Assembly (NCBI GenBank): GCA_013387205.1
Contig: WARV01000011.1
Coordinates: 1 to 56,570 of the forward strand
DNA: 56,570 nt
Direction of reading: 5' to 3'
Source of the DNA: Patescibacteria group bacterium
GTDB taxonomy: Bacteria > Patescibacteriota > Doudnabacteria > UBA920
The notes beneath the pieces are model-generated. The model did no database searches, was not told the origin of the DNA, and saw only the letters and a program-made list of their open reading frames with translations. Shown here in pieces: positions 30,498 through 38,548 of this stretch (the first letter of the stretch is position 1; each line of letters begins with the position of its first letter). The position numbers were made by a program, and so were the translations under genes.

Positions 30498-30974
30498 TTA
30501 AAATGGAATGTCTTCTACATTAACGTCTTCGTTTTGCTGGATGGTGGGAAGCTCTTCGGCAGGGGTTTCCTGGGAAGCTCCGTTGTTCCTGCTTGGGGCA
30601 GAAGATTCCCCGTTAAAGCCTGTAGAAGCCTGGCCTTGGCCGTTGCCGCCGTCGAGCATTATCATGTTATCGGCGACAATTTCCGTGCGGTTTTTCTTTT
30701 GTCCGTCCTTGCTGTCCCAGGTTCGGGTCTGCAAGCGGCCTTCAATGTAAACCCTGCGGCCTTTTTTCAGGTATTGGGCGGCAATTTCCGCAAGCTTCCT
30801 CCACATGACAATGTTGTGGTATTCCACTTGCTCGACTTTTTGCCCGGTCTGCTGGTTGTTGTAGACGTAGTTGGTCGCAACGCCCAATTGGCAGACGCTG
30901 GCTCCCCCCGGAGTAGTGCGAAGTTCCGGATCGCGGGTAAGCCTGCCGATGATCATAACTTTGTTTAAGTCCAT
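30498..30974 (-). CDS. ssb: single-stranded DNA-binding protein
   Basis: This 158-aa protein has an N-terminal OB fold (1-108): MDLNKVMIIGRLTRDPELRT, EYHNIVMWRKLAEIAAQYLK, KGRRVYIEGRLQTR. The disordered Gly/Asn/Gln tail ends in the acidic DVNVEDIPF tip that recruits repair proteins. It lies between rpsF and rpsR as expected. There is no Shine-Dalgarno; an intergenic hairpin repeat occupies the space to rpsF. Confidence 0.97.
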   Translation of the reverse strand: MDLNKVMIIGRLTRDPELRTTPGGASVCQLGVATNYVYNNQQTGQKVEQVEYHNIVMWRKLAEIAAQYLKKGRRVYIEGRLQTRTWDSKDGQKKNRTEIVADNMIMLDGGNGQGQASTGFNGESSAPSRNNGASQETPAEELPTIQQNEDVNVEDIPF

Positions 30975-30984
30975 AAAGTTACCA

Positions 30985-31078
30985 ATATTATAATCCTAAT
31001 GCCCCGGATTAGTATCCGAATGCTCCAAATAATATTCGGGTCATTTGGATAAATATTCGGGTAATTCGGATTATATTA
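30985..31078. repeat. CCGAAT-word hairpin between rpsF and ssb
   Basis: TATAATCCTAATGCCCCGGAT ... GGGTAATTCGGATTATATTA, sister of the copy at 30052. Confidence 0.65.
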
Positions 31079-31079
31079 A

Positions 31080-31568
31080 TTATTTGGTTATATCTTCGTT
31101 CAGGGCTTCTTCAATCTTCTTGTCCAAATCTTCCTGGTTTAAGTCGATTATCGGCTCTGCGGCAACTTTTTCTTTCTTGGGGGCCGGTTCGGGAGCCACC
31201 GCTGCGGAAGCTTCCGCAACCGGAGCGCGGCGGACCAGTTTAGCCTGGGCAGCCTTATCTTTTTCCATTCTTTCCAGATGTTCGTCCAAATTGACGATTA
31301 TGTAGCGGATGATGGAATTTTCCTGGCTGCGTACTCTGGCATCAAAATCATTAATGCCTTTGCCGTCCATTTCGAAATTAACCACAACATAATGGCCGTT
31401 GCGGGTTTTCTTTATTGGATAGGCCAGCTTTTTCTTGCCAAGCTGGGTTTCTTTGATTTCCTTAGCGCCGAGGTCTTCAGCAAATTTTACGATTTGCTGG
31501 GAAATCTTGCTGACTTCGTCGTCGGCTACGTGCGAGCCGAGAAGGTACATAAGCTCATATTGAGGCAT
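31080..31568 (-). CDS. rpsF: 30S ribosomal protein S6
   Basis: This 162-aa protein has the S6 ferredoxin-like fold in residues 1-95 (MPQYELMYLLG, KKKLAYPIKKTRNGHYVVVN, ARVRSQENSIIRYIIVNLDE). An Ala/Pro/Glu-rich C-terminal extension (about 105-162) is common in this phylum and not part of the fold. S6 pairs with S18 on the small subunit. It is the first gene of the minus-strand rpsF-ssb-rpsR-efp cluster. AAGGAAC is near the start. Confidence 0.96.
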   Translation of the reverse strand: MPQYELMYLLGSHVADDEVSKISQQIVKFAEDLGAKEIKETQLGKKKLAYPIKKTRNGHYVVVNFEMDGKGINDFDARVRSQENSIIRYIIVNLDEHLERMEKDKAAQAKLVRRAPVAEASAAVAPEPAPKKEKVAAEPIIDLNQEDLDKKIEEALNEDITK

Positions 31569-31711
31569 AGAAGTGTTCCTTCTATCCCTATCTCAATCAG
31601 GATAGGGAATATGATAATTATTAGTGTCTAGCGGCTAAGTTCGCCAGCTGGCGGAAGCGACTAGATTGATTTGCATAAATTATAGCATTTTTAGGGGTTT
31701 TTAGTCAACCA

Positions 31712-31740
31712 TTGACAGAAAGCCAAAAAAGTGCTATAAT
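31712..31740 (+). promoter_or_regulatory. consensus sigma70-type promoter
   Basis: TTGACA, 17-nt spacer, TATAAT, a full consensus. It drives the 107-aa gene starting at 31805. Confidence 0.9.
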
Positions 31741-31804
31741 TTGAGCCTGTGCCTTTATGGCCAGGCTGTTAGAAATAACAGATTTGATGAAGGAGGGTAT
31801 CTTT

Positions 31805-32128
31805 ATGATCCCGAAAGTCGAGCCTTGGGCTCACATTAAGATTTTCTCTGGCCCTGGAAAGTTTGACCTGTTATGTTTGGGTCTGGGCGCGCAAATACCC
31901 ATGATTTTTCAGGTGGCGGAAGACTTGGCGCCCTGCAAAATAACAAAGAGAATCTTTGTGACCGCCCTCGAGATAGAAGAGAACCTGCATGGGCAGGAGT
32001 GGTACCGGATCGCCGGTTACGAGCGGTATTCAGAATCGTCCGGTGCTGTCGAAAAGTACGTCTTAAGATATGTGGTTAGCGGTCCTGCTATCGGGTCGGT
32101 TAGGGGTTATATGAAAAGGGTAGTATAG
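31805..32128 (+). CDS. 107-aa hypothetical protein
   Basis: It starts at ATG 31805 with GAAGGAGGG in front; an in-frame ATG at 31757 lies only about 10 bases after the predicted transcription start and has no ribosome site. The product begins MIPKVEPWAHIKIFSGPGKF and appears beta-rich with YRIAGYERYSESSGAVEKYV near the end. No signal peptide. It is a single-gene unit with consensus promoter and strong terminator. I do not recognise it. Confidence 0.75.
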   Translation: MIPKVEPWAHIKIFSGPGKFDLLCLGLGAQIPMIFQVAEDLAPCKITKRIFVTALEIEENLHGQEWYRIAGYERYSESSGAVEKYVLRYVVSGPAIGSVRGYMKRVV

Positions 32129-32136
32129 CGCAATAG

Positions 32137-32172
32137 CCGGCGCACGCGTAATAGCGTGCGCCGGTTTTTTTG
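32137..32172 (+). terminator. terminator after the 107-aa gene
   Basis: CCGGCGCACGC-GTAATA-GCGTGCGCCGG followed by TTTTTTT. Confidence 0.95.
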
Positions 32173-32225
32173 CCAAAATAATTTTATCTTATCCGTCATA
32201 TATAAGAGAAGTAAAAGGAGGTGGG

Positions 32226-32612
32226 ATGCCAAAGCCGCTTTCAAAGAAAAAGGTGCACAGCATTTTGGATTTGATGAAAAAAATTGTGGTTGCGGGAAAA
32301 GACATTAACCTGTCGGTGGCGGATTTTATCAACGAGCTTAGGCAGGTGGAAAGTGAAATTTGCCAGCGCCTTGCCGCGAGCACCGAAGACCTTGCCAAAC
32401 TGGCCGAGGTTCTGGAAAAGGCAGGAAATATGCCTGATGCTGCCGTAAAAGCCGAAAAAGCCAAAGAAGTGCTGGAAGACTCCGCGGTTAGCCACATGTT
32501 CTTTTTTCAGTTGGTCAGCCAGATGGCCGACGAACTGCATTCCTGGCGATTGCTTAACCGCGCCAGCCAGGCAAAAAAACCGGAAGCAGGAAAACATCCA
32601 GAAAAAAAATAG
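32226..32612 (+). CDS. 128-aa helical hypothetical protein
   Basis: It has AAAGGAGGTGGG directly before ATG. The protein is nearly all helical with heptad-like patterns (VADFINELRQVESEICQRLA, EDLAKLAEVLEKAG) and ends in a basic tail KKPEAGKHPEKK. It could be a small coiled-coil protein. No known family recognised. A GC-poor hairpin and T run follow at 32618-32660. It is another isolated orphan gene. Confidence 0.7.
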   Translation: MPKPLSKKKVHSILDLMKKIVVAGKDINLSVADFINELRQVESEICQRLAASTEDLAKLAEVLEKAGNMPDAAVKAEKAKEVLEDSAVSHMFFFQLVSQMADELHSWRLLNRASQAKKPEAGKHPEKK

Positions 32613-32689
32613 GCGGCACAAAAAAAGAGCCTTTTGCAGCGGCAAGGGGTTCTTTTTGTCTTGCCACGCCGAAGTTTCAACGCAGGCGA

Positions 32690-32965
32690 GTTTTGCCACG
32701 CCATTGGTCAAAGAGAGCACCTTTGACCGTGTGTCATTGCGAGTGCAGCCGACCTGTCCTCCGACTTGTCCGACGTAGCTTTAGCGAAGGGGGAAGCAAT
32801 CTATTTAAAGATCCTTCACCCTCAGATGCATTCGGGTTCAGGATGACGCCTAAAGGCGTTAAGATTGCCACGCTCGGATGCCCCAAAGGGGCCTCTTTGA
32901 GGCACTCGCTCGCAATGACAGTGAGCGACGTTGGCCAAAGAGCACCTTTGGCCAGGTGTTATTGA
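32690..32965. repeat. composite GTCATTGCGAG / GTCATTCTGA REP-like repeat
   Basis: An outer pair GGTCAAAGAGAGCACCTTTGACC / TTGGCCAAAGAGCACCTTTGGCC encloses GTCATTGCGAGTGCAGCCGA, CGTAGCTTTAGCGAAGGGGG and AAGCAATCT, then TTCAGGATGACGCC and CTCGCAATGACA. The same composite is at 48390-48555. ORFs crossing it are by-products. Confidence 0.75.
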
Positions 32966-33026
32966 TATTTTTTCCCTTGCATTTTTTCAAGGTTTTATAT
33001 ATCCTTTGTTAGATAAGGAGGAGTGC

Positions 33027-33632
33027 ATGAGGTGTGTATTGGCTATTTTGTTGAGCTTTTTGCCGCTTTCCTGTTTCGGTCAAAATCAGAAAATTGACGG
33101 GCTAAGAATTATCGTGGCGAGCTCTGGCAGTGATTTGCGGGAAAACCTTAAGGCTTTTGCCGGCAGCTACGAGGCGGCGGAATCTTTGGAGTCCATGCTG
33201 GCAGATGAATCTAAAAGGCCGCTTTGGCCTAAGGTTATCAAAGCCATTGGCCTTGTTTCGCCGCCGGACGAAAGGATTTACAACCGGCTGGTTAATTTTC
33301 TGGAGAGCGACAAGCCTTTCAAGGATTGCCCGTATTCAACTCCTGGTGAATTTTTGAAGGAAGTTCTTCCCATAGAGCCCGCAGTGCTTAGTAAGGACAA
33401 TTACGACCCGAAGATGGGCGTGATTGAAGTCTTGTGGCTGATTGCGAAAAGGAATCCGGATGATCCTTTGGTTAGCAAGGGGGTATGGAAGTATCTGCAG
33501 CTCGGCAGGTCATGGGCTTACTGGGAATACCATCTCCGCTGGCAGGCAAAAGAAGATTACCTGTCCGGAAAAAAGTTGTGGGATGAACTTGCTAGGCAGG
33601 CCAGGTCCGCGGCAGTCATGCCGTTGAGGTAA
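33027..33632 (+). CDS. 201-aa secreted hypothetical protein
   Basis: The start at ATG 33027 has ATAAGGAGGAG just upstream. A signal peptide MRCVLAILLSFLPLSCFGQN (cleavage near 18-20) opens the protein; the lipobox LPLSC is not canonical. The mature part looks like helical repeats (ENLKAFAGSYEAAESLESML, WPKVIKAIGLVSPPDERIYN, GVIEVLWLIAKRNPDDPLVS), perhaps HEAT-like. It is found outside the membrane. Single-gene unit with a terminator after it. No family recognised. Confidence 0.75.
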   Translation: MRCVLAILLSFLPLSCFGQNQKIDGLRIIVASSGSDLRENLKAFAGSYEAAESLESMLADESKRPLWPKVIKAIGLVSPPDERIYNRLVNFLESDKPFKDCPYSTPGEFLKEVLPIEPAVLSKDNYDPKMGVIEVLWLIAKRNPDDPLVSKGVWKYLQLGRSWAYWEYHLRWQAKEDYLSGKKLWDELARQARSAAVMPLR

Positions 33633-33649
33633 TTAAGCCAGTATTGTTA

Positions 33650-33684
33650 CAGGGCGCCCCAGTTATGGTAGCGCCCTGTTTTTT
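33650..33684 (+). terminator. terminator after the secreted 201-aa gene
   Basis: ACAGGGCGC-CCCAGTTATGGTA-GCGCCCTGT followed by TTTTTTT. Confidence 0.9.
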
Positions 33685-33715
33685 TAATATCACCCAAATT
33701 TTAACAGAGTAAGGA

Positions 33716-34864
33716 TTATACATTAAACCTAAAATGAACCACATCGCCATCTTGTATGGTATATTCCTTGCCTTCCACGCGCAGCCAGCCTTTGTCTCTG
33801 GATCCGCCGTAGCCGCCAGCTTCCAATAATTTGTCCCACTGGATGACTTCGGCACGGATAAAGCCTTTTTCAAAATCCGTGTGGATTTTTCCGGCAGCCT
33901 GCGGTGCCTTGGTGCCGACAGTACATGTCCAGGCTTTGGATTCTTTTGGCCCGGCAGTAATAAAAGTAATGAGTCCCAAAGTTTTGTATGCGGCTTTGAT
34001 AATTTTATCAAGTCCGGATTCCGGCAGGCCAAGCTCTTTTAAATAATCAGCGCGCTCGGCATCGTCAAGTTCAGCAAGTTCGCTTTCCAGCTGCGCGTCT
34101 ATCCTGATCACGGCGTCATTCTGATGGAGTGCATCCGACCGAAGAATCTCTTTTTGGAATTGAGATCCTTCAGCCTCGGATGCACTCGGCTTCAGGATGA
34201 CGCCAGAAGAAGTAAATTCTTTTTTATCCAAATCAAATTTATCATTAGCGACAAACATAATAGGTTTTGTCGTTAAAAGCTGGATGTCCTTGCTGTTTTC
34301 TTTCTCCTCATCGGACAAAATAACGGTGTTGGCCATTTGTCCTTTTTCCAGGGCAGCTTTGTATTTTTCCAAAACCGCTTTTTTAACAATCATTTCCCGG
34401 TCGCCGGATTTAGCGGCACGGGATACGGTTTCCATGCGCTTGTCTACGTTCTGTAAATCCGCCAGTTGCAGCTCAATGGCAATGGTTTCCATGTCCCTTT
34501 GCGGGTCAATGTTGCCCTGTACGTGGATAATATCTTTGTTTTCAAAAAACCTGATTACCTCCATAATCGCGTCCACTTCGCGGATATGGGACAAAAATTG
34601 GTTGCCCAAGCCTTCGCCAGCGCTGGCACCTTTGACTAATCCGGCAATATCCACGAACTCGATCGTTGTCGGTACAATCTTTTCTGATTTCTCCTGCTTA
34701 GCCAATTTGGCCAGGCGTTCGTCCGGAACGGCAACCACGCCTATGTTTGGGTCAATCGTGGCAAAAGGATAATTGGCAGCTTCTACTTTAGATTTAGTGA
34801 TGGCATTAAAAAGTGTTGACTTGCCGACATTGGGCAATCCGACAATTCCTATCTTAAAACTCAT
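33716..34864 (-). CDS. ychF: ribosome-binding ATPase YchF (Obg-like)
   Basis: This 382-aa protein has the P-loop GLPNVGKSTLFNAI (about 8-21), G3 DIAGLVKGASAGEGLG, a G4-like MFVANDKFD, and a C-terminal TGS domain (FITAGPKESKAWTCTVG to DVVHFRFNV). YchF binds ribosomes and hydrolyses ATP. ATG 34864 matches the family start (MSFKIGIVG) and has GGGAGAA upstream. The loop between the helical and TGS parts carries an extra, repeat-derived stretch (residues about 220-251, SSGVILKPSASEAEGSQF...), which makes the protein longer than the usual 363-366 aa. Confidence 0.96.
   Translation of the reverse strand: MSFKIGIVGLPNVGKSTLFNAITKSKVEAANYPFATIDPNIGVVAVPDERLAKLAKQEKSEKIVPTTIEFVDIAGLVKGASAGEGLGNQFLSHIREVDAIMEVIRFFENKDIIHVQGNIDPQRDMETIAIELQLADLQNVDKRMETVSRAAKSGDREMIVKKAVLEKYKAALEKGQMANTVILSDEEKENSKDIQLLTTKPIMFVANDKFDLDKKEFTSSGVILKPSASEAEGSQFQKEILRSDALHQNDAVIRIDAQLESELAELDDAERADYLKELGLPESGLDKIIKAAYKTLGLITFITAGPKESKAWTCTVGTKAPQAAGKIHTDFEKGFIRAEVIQWDKLLEAGGYGGSRDKGWLRVEGKEYTIQDGDVVHFRFNV
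34112..34204. repeat. in-frame palindromic element in ychF
   Basis: 93 bp (31 codons), ends GGCGTCATTCTGA and TCAGGATGACGCC inverted; inside are inverted TGCATCCGA and TCGGATGCA. It belongs to the GTCATTCTGA repeat family, also in uvrC, and half-copies at 34874 and 32845. Confidence 0.8.
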
Positions 34865-34969
34865 ATTTTCTCCCGGCGTCATTCTGAGCGGAGCGAAGAA
34901 TCTCTATCTCAAAATTTTGACGATTATTACTATCATATTTTAAAGCAGATTTAGGATTTAGCCAAGGGC

Positions 34970-34998
34970 TTGACGAGTAATTAAATCAACGATATTAT
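34970..34998 (+). promoter_or_regulatory. promoter of the 84-aa gene
   Basis: TTGACG, 17-nt spacer, TATTAT. Confidence 0.8.
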
Positions 34999-35053
34999 TT
35001 TTGTATTATTGCCGAGGTTTGGCGAATCATTCGAACAATGGAAGGAGGATTCC

Positions 35054-35308
35054 ATGAGCAGATTTATTCCAGTTCAGAATCATGGACTGGGTGGGGGAGT
35101 TTCTCACGACACGCCTCGAATCCCGAAAAGCCATGATAGGCCGAAAAACCAGCTCCGTAAATCCCATCCGGGCCTAACGCCGTCTATGCGGATGGAGATG
35201 GGCCGGACTCGCGGCACCATGAGCCATGAGAAGGATATCGGCAGAGCCGATTCTCACAACAGCACATCGCATTCTCATGGTAATAGCAGGGGATGGGGGC
35301 ACTGGTAA
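35054..35308 (+). CDS. 84-aa basic, His/Ser/Gly-rich hypothetical protein
   Basis: It starts at ATG 35054 with GGAAGGAGGATTCC in front; an earlier frame start overlaps the promoter. The product is low complexity and probably disordered: many Arg, His, Ser, Gly and Met (HDRPKNQLRKSHPGL, HNSTSHSHGNSRGWGHW). It could bind metal or nucleic acid. A strong terminator follows. No family recognised. Confidence 0.72.
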   Translation: MSRFIPVQNHGLGGGVSHDTPRIPKSHDRPKNQLRKSHPGLTPSMRMEMGRTRGTMSHEKDIGRADSHNSTSHSHGNSRGWGHW

Positions 35309-35321
35309 AACGCCAACTCAT

Positions 35322-35365
35322 TTCGCTTCGTGGCGACAGCTGAAAGCTGTCGCCACTTTGATTTT
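35322..35365 (+). terminator. terminator after the 84-aa gene
   Basis: TGGCGACAGCT-GA-AAGCTGTCGCCA followed by a T-rich tract. Confidence 0.85.
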
Positions 35366-35382
35366 ATCCACCACTTAAAATC

Positions 35383-35411
35383 TTGACTTAAATAAAGGAA
35401 AAGAGTAAGAT
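35383..35411 (+). promoter_or_regulatory. promoter of the 49-aa gene
   Basis: TTGACT, 17-nt spacer, TAAGAT. Confidence 0.65.
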
Positions 35412-35469
35412 ATTTGGCATGGGACGCTAGATATGCGTTTCCAAATCCAATTTGCAAGAGGGATGTAGA

Positions 35470-35619
35470 ATGTTTAATCGGAAATTTGATTTTTTCTCTT
35501 TGCCTAAGAACCAGGCGATGCATCGTGCTTTTCGTAGCAGTCATCTTATTAACCGCCGCCATTGCCCCAACCGGGGCAACCACCAGAGGGGCTGGCATCA
35601 CAAGTGGGTAGAGAACTAA
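35470..35619 (+). CDS. 49-aa basic hypothetical protein
   Basis: ATG 35470 follows AAGAGGGATGTAGA. The product begins MFNRKFDFFSLPKNQAMHRA and ends with Arg/His/Asn-rich HHKWVEN; it is very basic and probably disordered. The reading frame in another phase with a hydrophobic stretch (35414-35611) lacks ATG and a ribosome site. A terminator follows 12 bases after the stop, which supports this gene. Not recognised. Confidence 0.55.
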   Translation: MFNRKFDFFSLPKNQAMHRAFRSSHLINRRHCPNRGNHQRGWHHKWVEN

Positions 35620-35630
35620 TCAAGCAGGCG

Positions 35631-35657
35631 GGACAGCAAACATTGCTGTCCCGCTTT
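35631..35657 (+). terminator. terminator after the 49-aa gene
   Basis: GCGGGACAGCAA-ACA-TTGCTGTCCCGC followed by TTTC. Confidence 0.8.
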
Positions 35658-35945
35658 CAAATTGGCAAAAGAAGAGCGCACAACAACGTGTGCGCTTGCC
35701 GGATAAACCGGTTAGAATTGCCTGTGCTGGACCACCTCCTTTCCCGCAAGTAGCGGCTCGTCTGCGCGAGCTTAATCCTCTTAAGATGTTGAACACCTGT
35801 GTGTTATTAGCTACTGGGGAAAGGAGGTATTTTAATTTGGATCATACGATCCTCCTTACCCCTAATATACCATAGAATGAGATTTGACCAAAATTTCAGG
35901 CAGACGTAAAATTGAAACAGTGGTAATGCTGTTATTCCCGAAAGT
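35658..35945. other. 288-bp stretch without a clear gene; possible minus-strand signals
   Basis: GCGCACA-ACAACG-TGTGCGC (35678-35697) is a terminator-like hairpin facing the minus strand. On that strand GTAAGGAGGATCGT precedes an ATG with only 12 codons (start at 35842), and GGAAAGGAGGTGG lies near 35740 without an ATG. A short leader peptide or a decayed gene is possible. I do not call a CDS. Confidence 0.4.
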
Positions 35946-35962
35946 TAGAAGGAGGCAGAAAG

Positions 35963-36379
35963 TTGTTGCATTTTAATCGCGACAATACGCACAATGCCAA
36001 GCGCAACGGGGAAACCTTCTCCCGCGCCAAGCAAGAGAAGCGGAACTTCGTCAAGGGCAAGCTGTTCGTAAACAGGCTTATTCCGGAGATCCATCACCGG
36101 CAGATTCTCTGGATTTGCGCAGCCATTAGCGAATCAAGAAGTTTGCAGACTACCAACAGCTCCCGCGCGTTTGCCGAATCCCTAGACGGCATCGGCAAAC
36201 AGTTCAAGATCAAAAAGGTCCAGTATTGCGAAGCTTGTGTAGCGGCAAGCGTGGGTGGCGTGATGGTTTGGGGATCGCCAAAGGCTTTCAGGAAACTTCT
36301 GGCTTCCGAAAAAGTTGCCCGCAGCGCGTTTGAGCGCAGCCAAGCCGGCGTCTTAACGGCCAAAATGGCATTTGCGTAA
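35963..36379 (+). CDS. 138-aa basic hypothetical protein with TTG start
   Basis: The frame is opened by TTG at 35963 with GAAGGAGGCAG seven bases before; no ATG fits as well. The N-terminus (LHFNRDNTHNAKRNGETFSR) is polar; then comes a helical part (GKLFVNRLIPEIHHRQILWI, 48-67) and CEACVAASVGG (about 94-104) with a Cys pair. The protein ends in basic helices. Nucleic-acid binding is likely by charge only. A terminator follows 16 bases after the stop. Confidence 0.7.
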   Translation: MLHFNRDNTHNAKRNGETFSRAKQEKRNFVKGKLFVNRLIPEIHHRQILWICAAISESRSLQTTNSSRAFAESLDGIGKQFKIKKVQYCEACVAASVGGVMVWGSPKAFRKLLASEKVARSAFERSQAGVLTAKMAFA

Positions 36380-36395
36380 CCTTTCAGGAATTATG

Positions 36396-36430
36396 CAGGG
36401 GGTGCCCACACTGCCCCCTGCTATTTTTAT
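36396..36430 (+). terminator. terminator after the 138-aa gene
   Basis: GCAGGGGGTG-CCCACACT-GCCCCCTGC followed by TATTTTTA. Confidence 0.85.
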
Positions 36431-36480
36431 GCTAAAATGTAATAGCAGATTATTTAAAACGTTTTTATTAATATAATATT

Positions 36481-36572
36481 AATTGTCCACGAACACACTA
36501 ATTATCACGAATATCACTAATATAGCATTAGTGTAATTAGTGTTTATTCGTGAATTAGTGGATGGGCAATTT
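36481..36572. repeat. CACTAAT-word hairpin upstream of the phosphohexomutase gene
   Basis: Words ACACTAATTATCACGAATATCACTAAT on one arm and ATTAGTGTAATTAGTGTTTATTCGTG on the other; listed by arms, CACTAATTATCACGAAT versus TTATTCGTGAATTAGTG. The frame starting at GTG 36540 is inside it. Confidence 0.7.
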
Positions 36573-36590
36573 ATGGAATATAATAAGGTT

Positions 36591-37943
36591 ATGGAAAAAG
36601 TAGATCCTACAATTTTTAAAGCTTACGATATCCGCGGGGTTTATCCGAGCCAGATTAACGAAGATACGGCATATAAGATTGCGCAGGCTTACGCAAAATT
36701 CATTGGCCCGAAAACCGTAGTGCTCGGGCGCGACGTTAGGTTGTCCGGGCCGAAATTATTCGAAGCAGCCAAGCAGGGTTTGGTTGACCATGGCGTAAAT
36801 GTCATCGATATTGGCGTAATCACCACTGACATGATGTATTTTGCCGTGGTGCATCTGAATGCCGATGGCGGTTTAGCTGTGACTGCTTCGCATAACCCCA
36901 AAGAATTTAACGGGTTTAAAATGGTCAGGGCCAAAGCCGCTCCGATTTCCGGAGATACCGGCATTATGGATATCCGTGATTTGGCTGCGCAAGGGTATAA
37001 TTTCAAGTCAGAAATTTTAGGGCAAGTATCAACCGTTGATATTTTGCAAGACTATATTAAAAAAATCGTGTCTGTGGTTGATGTTGCTAAAATCAAGAAA
37101 TTCAAAATCGTGGCCAATGCCAATTTTGGCGCCATCGGCAAAAACTTAAAAGCTTTGGCCGAAAAATTGCCCATGGAAATCGTTTGGATTAATGAGCAGC
37201 CTGACGGTAGTTTTCCCAAAGGCCGGCCGGACCCTTTAATCCCCGAAAACCGCACGGAAACATCGGAAATAATAAAATCTTCTGGCGCGGATTTTGGCGT
37301 GGCCTGGGACGCGGATGCGGACCGCTGTTTCTTTTTTGACGAGACCGGCCGTTTTTTGAGCGGCTACTTTACCACCGCAATTTTGGCCGAGCTGTTTTTG
37401 AAACGCTACGGCCCAAGCAAAGTTTTGGTGGATTCCAAATTGAACTGGGCAACCATGGATGTGGTAAAAAAGTACGGGGGAGAAGCCTTGATGACCCGGA
37501 CCGGGCACAGCTTTTATAAAGCAAAAATGATTGAGCTCGGCGCGGTGTTCGGCGGGGAAGTATCAGCGCATTATTACTTTAAGGATTTTTATTTTTTGGA
37601 TAACGGGCTAATGCCGTTCGTGTTCATGCTGCAGCTGCTTTCCGAAACCGGCAAAAAGATGAGCGGGATTTACCAGCCTTTGTTCGAAAAATATTTCATT
37701 ATTGATGAAACTAATTTTACGGTCAGAAACGTAGACGAAGCCGTTAAGGCCGCAAAAGAAAAATTTTCCGGCGGCAAGCTTTCGGAAATTGACGGCGTAG
37801 CTATGGAGTTTGTTGATTGGAGATATTCCGTCCGCGGCTCCAATACTGAGCCGATTATCAGGCTGAACATGGAAGCCAAAAGCGCCGAGGTTTTGGCGGA
37901 AAAACAGAAAGAGATGGTGGAGTTTATTAAGCGGTTTGTGTAA
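36591..37943 (+). CDS. phosphomannomutase/phosphoglucomutase
   Basis: This 450-aa alpha-D-phosphohexomutase has four domains: the start FKAYDIRGVYPSQINED, catalytic Ser loop TASHNPKEFNGFK (about 102-114), metal loop DADADRCFFFDE (about 240-251), sugar-binding loop GEVSAHYYFKD (about 325-335) and phosphate loop RGSNTEPIIRLNME (about 421-434). It interconverts hexose 1- and 6-phosphates for nucleotide-sugar and exopolysaccharide synthesis. I prefer ATG 36591 (AAGG upstream, matches family N-terminus) over 36573. It fits with the glycosyltransferase fusion at 52432 as part of surface-glycan supply. Confidence 0.93.
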   Translation: MEKVDPTIFKAYDIRGVYPSQINEDTAYKIAQAYAKFIGPKTVVLGRDVRLSGPKLFEAAKQGLVDHGVNVIDIGVITTDMMYFAVVHLNADGGLAVTASHNPKEFNGFKMVRAKAAPISGDTGIMDIRDLAAQGYNFKSEILGQVSTVDILQDYIKKIVSVVDVAKIKKFKIVANANFGAIGKNLKALAEKLPMEIVWINEQPDGSFPKGRPDPLIPENRTETSEIIKSSGADFGVAWDADADRCFFFDETGRFLSGYFTTAILAELFLKRYGPSKVLVDSKLNWATMDVVKKYGGEALMTRTGHSFYKAKMIELGAVFGGEVSAHYYFKDFYFLDNGLMPFVFMLQLLSETGKKMSGIYQPLFEKYFIIDETNFTVRNVDEAVKAAKEKFSGGKLSEIDGVAMEFVDWRYSVRGSNTEPIIRLNMEAKSAEVLAEKQKEMVEFIKRFV

Positions 37944-37945
37944 GT

Positions 37946-38082
37946 CGCCTCTTCGGCGACCCGCCGATAAGGCGGGTCGCAAGTAGCAAGAATCAAGTGA
38001 TTATCAAACAAGGGGAACCCTGTATCTGATACAGGGTTCCCCTTAAATAAGGGGCGCCCCGGGGAAATACGCCGGGGCGCCT
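37946..38082. terminator. three successive GC-rich hairpins between convergent genes
   Basis: TCGCCTCTTCGGCGACCCGC type stem with GACCCGCC/GGCGGGTC (37946-37980), AAGGGGAACCCTGTA/TACAGGGTTCCCCTT (38009-38045), and GGCGCCCCGG/CCGGGGCGCC (38051-38081). The middle one contains AGGGGAACCCT like the REP hairpins. They separate the phosphohexomutase gene from a minus-strand gene. Confidence 0.7.
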
Positions 38083-38087
38083 GGCTG

Positions 38088-38474
38088 TCACGCAGCGGCA
38101 GCGATTTGTTTGCCGGAATATTCAAGTACTTCGGAGTTACAAGGAAGTTTTTTCTTTATTACTTGCTGGATGTTGGCGCCTTTGGTCAGTTCTACCTTAT
38201 ACACTCCTGGGAATATTCCGAAAATATCCTTGACCGCTTGATCCAAATCGGCCTCCATGTCAAGGCATGCGGCAAATACTGCCGAGCCTTGTATGACAAT
38301 GTCGACATGGCTCATTAGGTGAAAATGCTTAAGCCAGGGAGTGTTGTCACTTCTGGTGTCTTTCATGTTTTTGCGCATTCGTTTGGCTCTGCTGACGGCC
38401 TCTGCAAAACTTAGCGAACAGGAATCAAAACTGATCCGCAAAACATAAATCATCATGCGCGGTTGCGGCTGCAC
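38088..38474 (-). CDS. 128-aa hypothetical protein with GTG start
   Basis: GTG at 38474 has TGGAGGGG eight bases before it; ATGs six and seven codons later have no ribosome site. The product starts MQPQPRMMIYVLRISFDSCS and has a helix SFAEAVSRAKRMRKNMKD, a core DIVIQGSAVFAACLDMEADL and a strand VYKVELTKGANIQQVIKKKL. It could be an alpha-beta fold; no membrane segment. Single-gene unit located after trpS and its terminator. No family recognised. Confidence 0.7.
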   Translation of the reverse strand: MQPQPRMMIYVLRISFDSCSLSFAEAVSRAKRMRKNMKDTRSDNTPWLKHFHLMSHVDIVIQGSAVFAACLDMEADLDQAVKDIFGIFPGVYKVELTKGANIQQVIKKKLPCNSEVLEYSGKQIAAAA

Positions 38475-38512
38475 TTTGTCCCCTCCATTTTTGTTTCTTT
38501 GCTTAAATCCAA

Positions 38513-38548
38513 AATAAAAAATCGGACTTTAAATAAGTCCGATTTTTT
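38513..38548 (-). terminator. terminator of trpS, overlapping its last codons
   Basis: AAAAAATCGGACTT-ATTTA-AAGTCCGATTTTTT spans the trpS stop codon at 38529-38531. Confidence 0.85.

Noticed and set aside
32693-32965. ORF of 90 codons
   Set aside because: It is made entirely of the composite REP-like repeat (GTCATTGCGAG, GCGAAGGGGGAAGCAATCT), so it is a by-product.
35806-35842. 12-codon minus-strand ORF with AAGGAGG
   Set aside because: The ribosome site is good but the ORF is only 12 codons and nothing follows it. It may be a leader peptide, but I cannot support a CDS.
36540-36590. GTG start for the phosphohexomutase gene
   Set aside because: This start lies inside the CACTAAT-word hairpin. 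The family N-terminus and AAGG favour ATG 36591.
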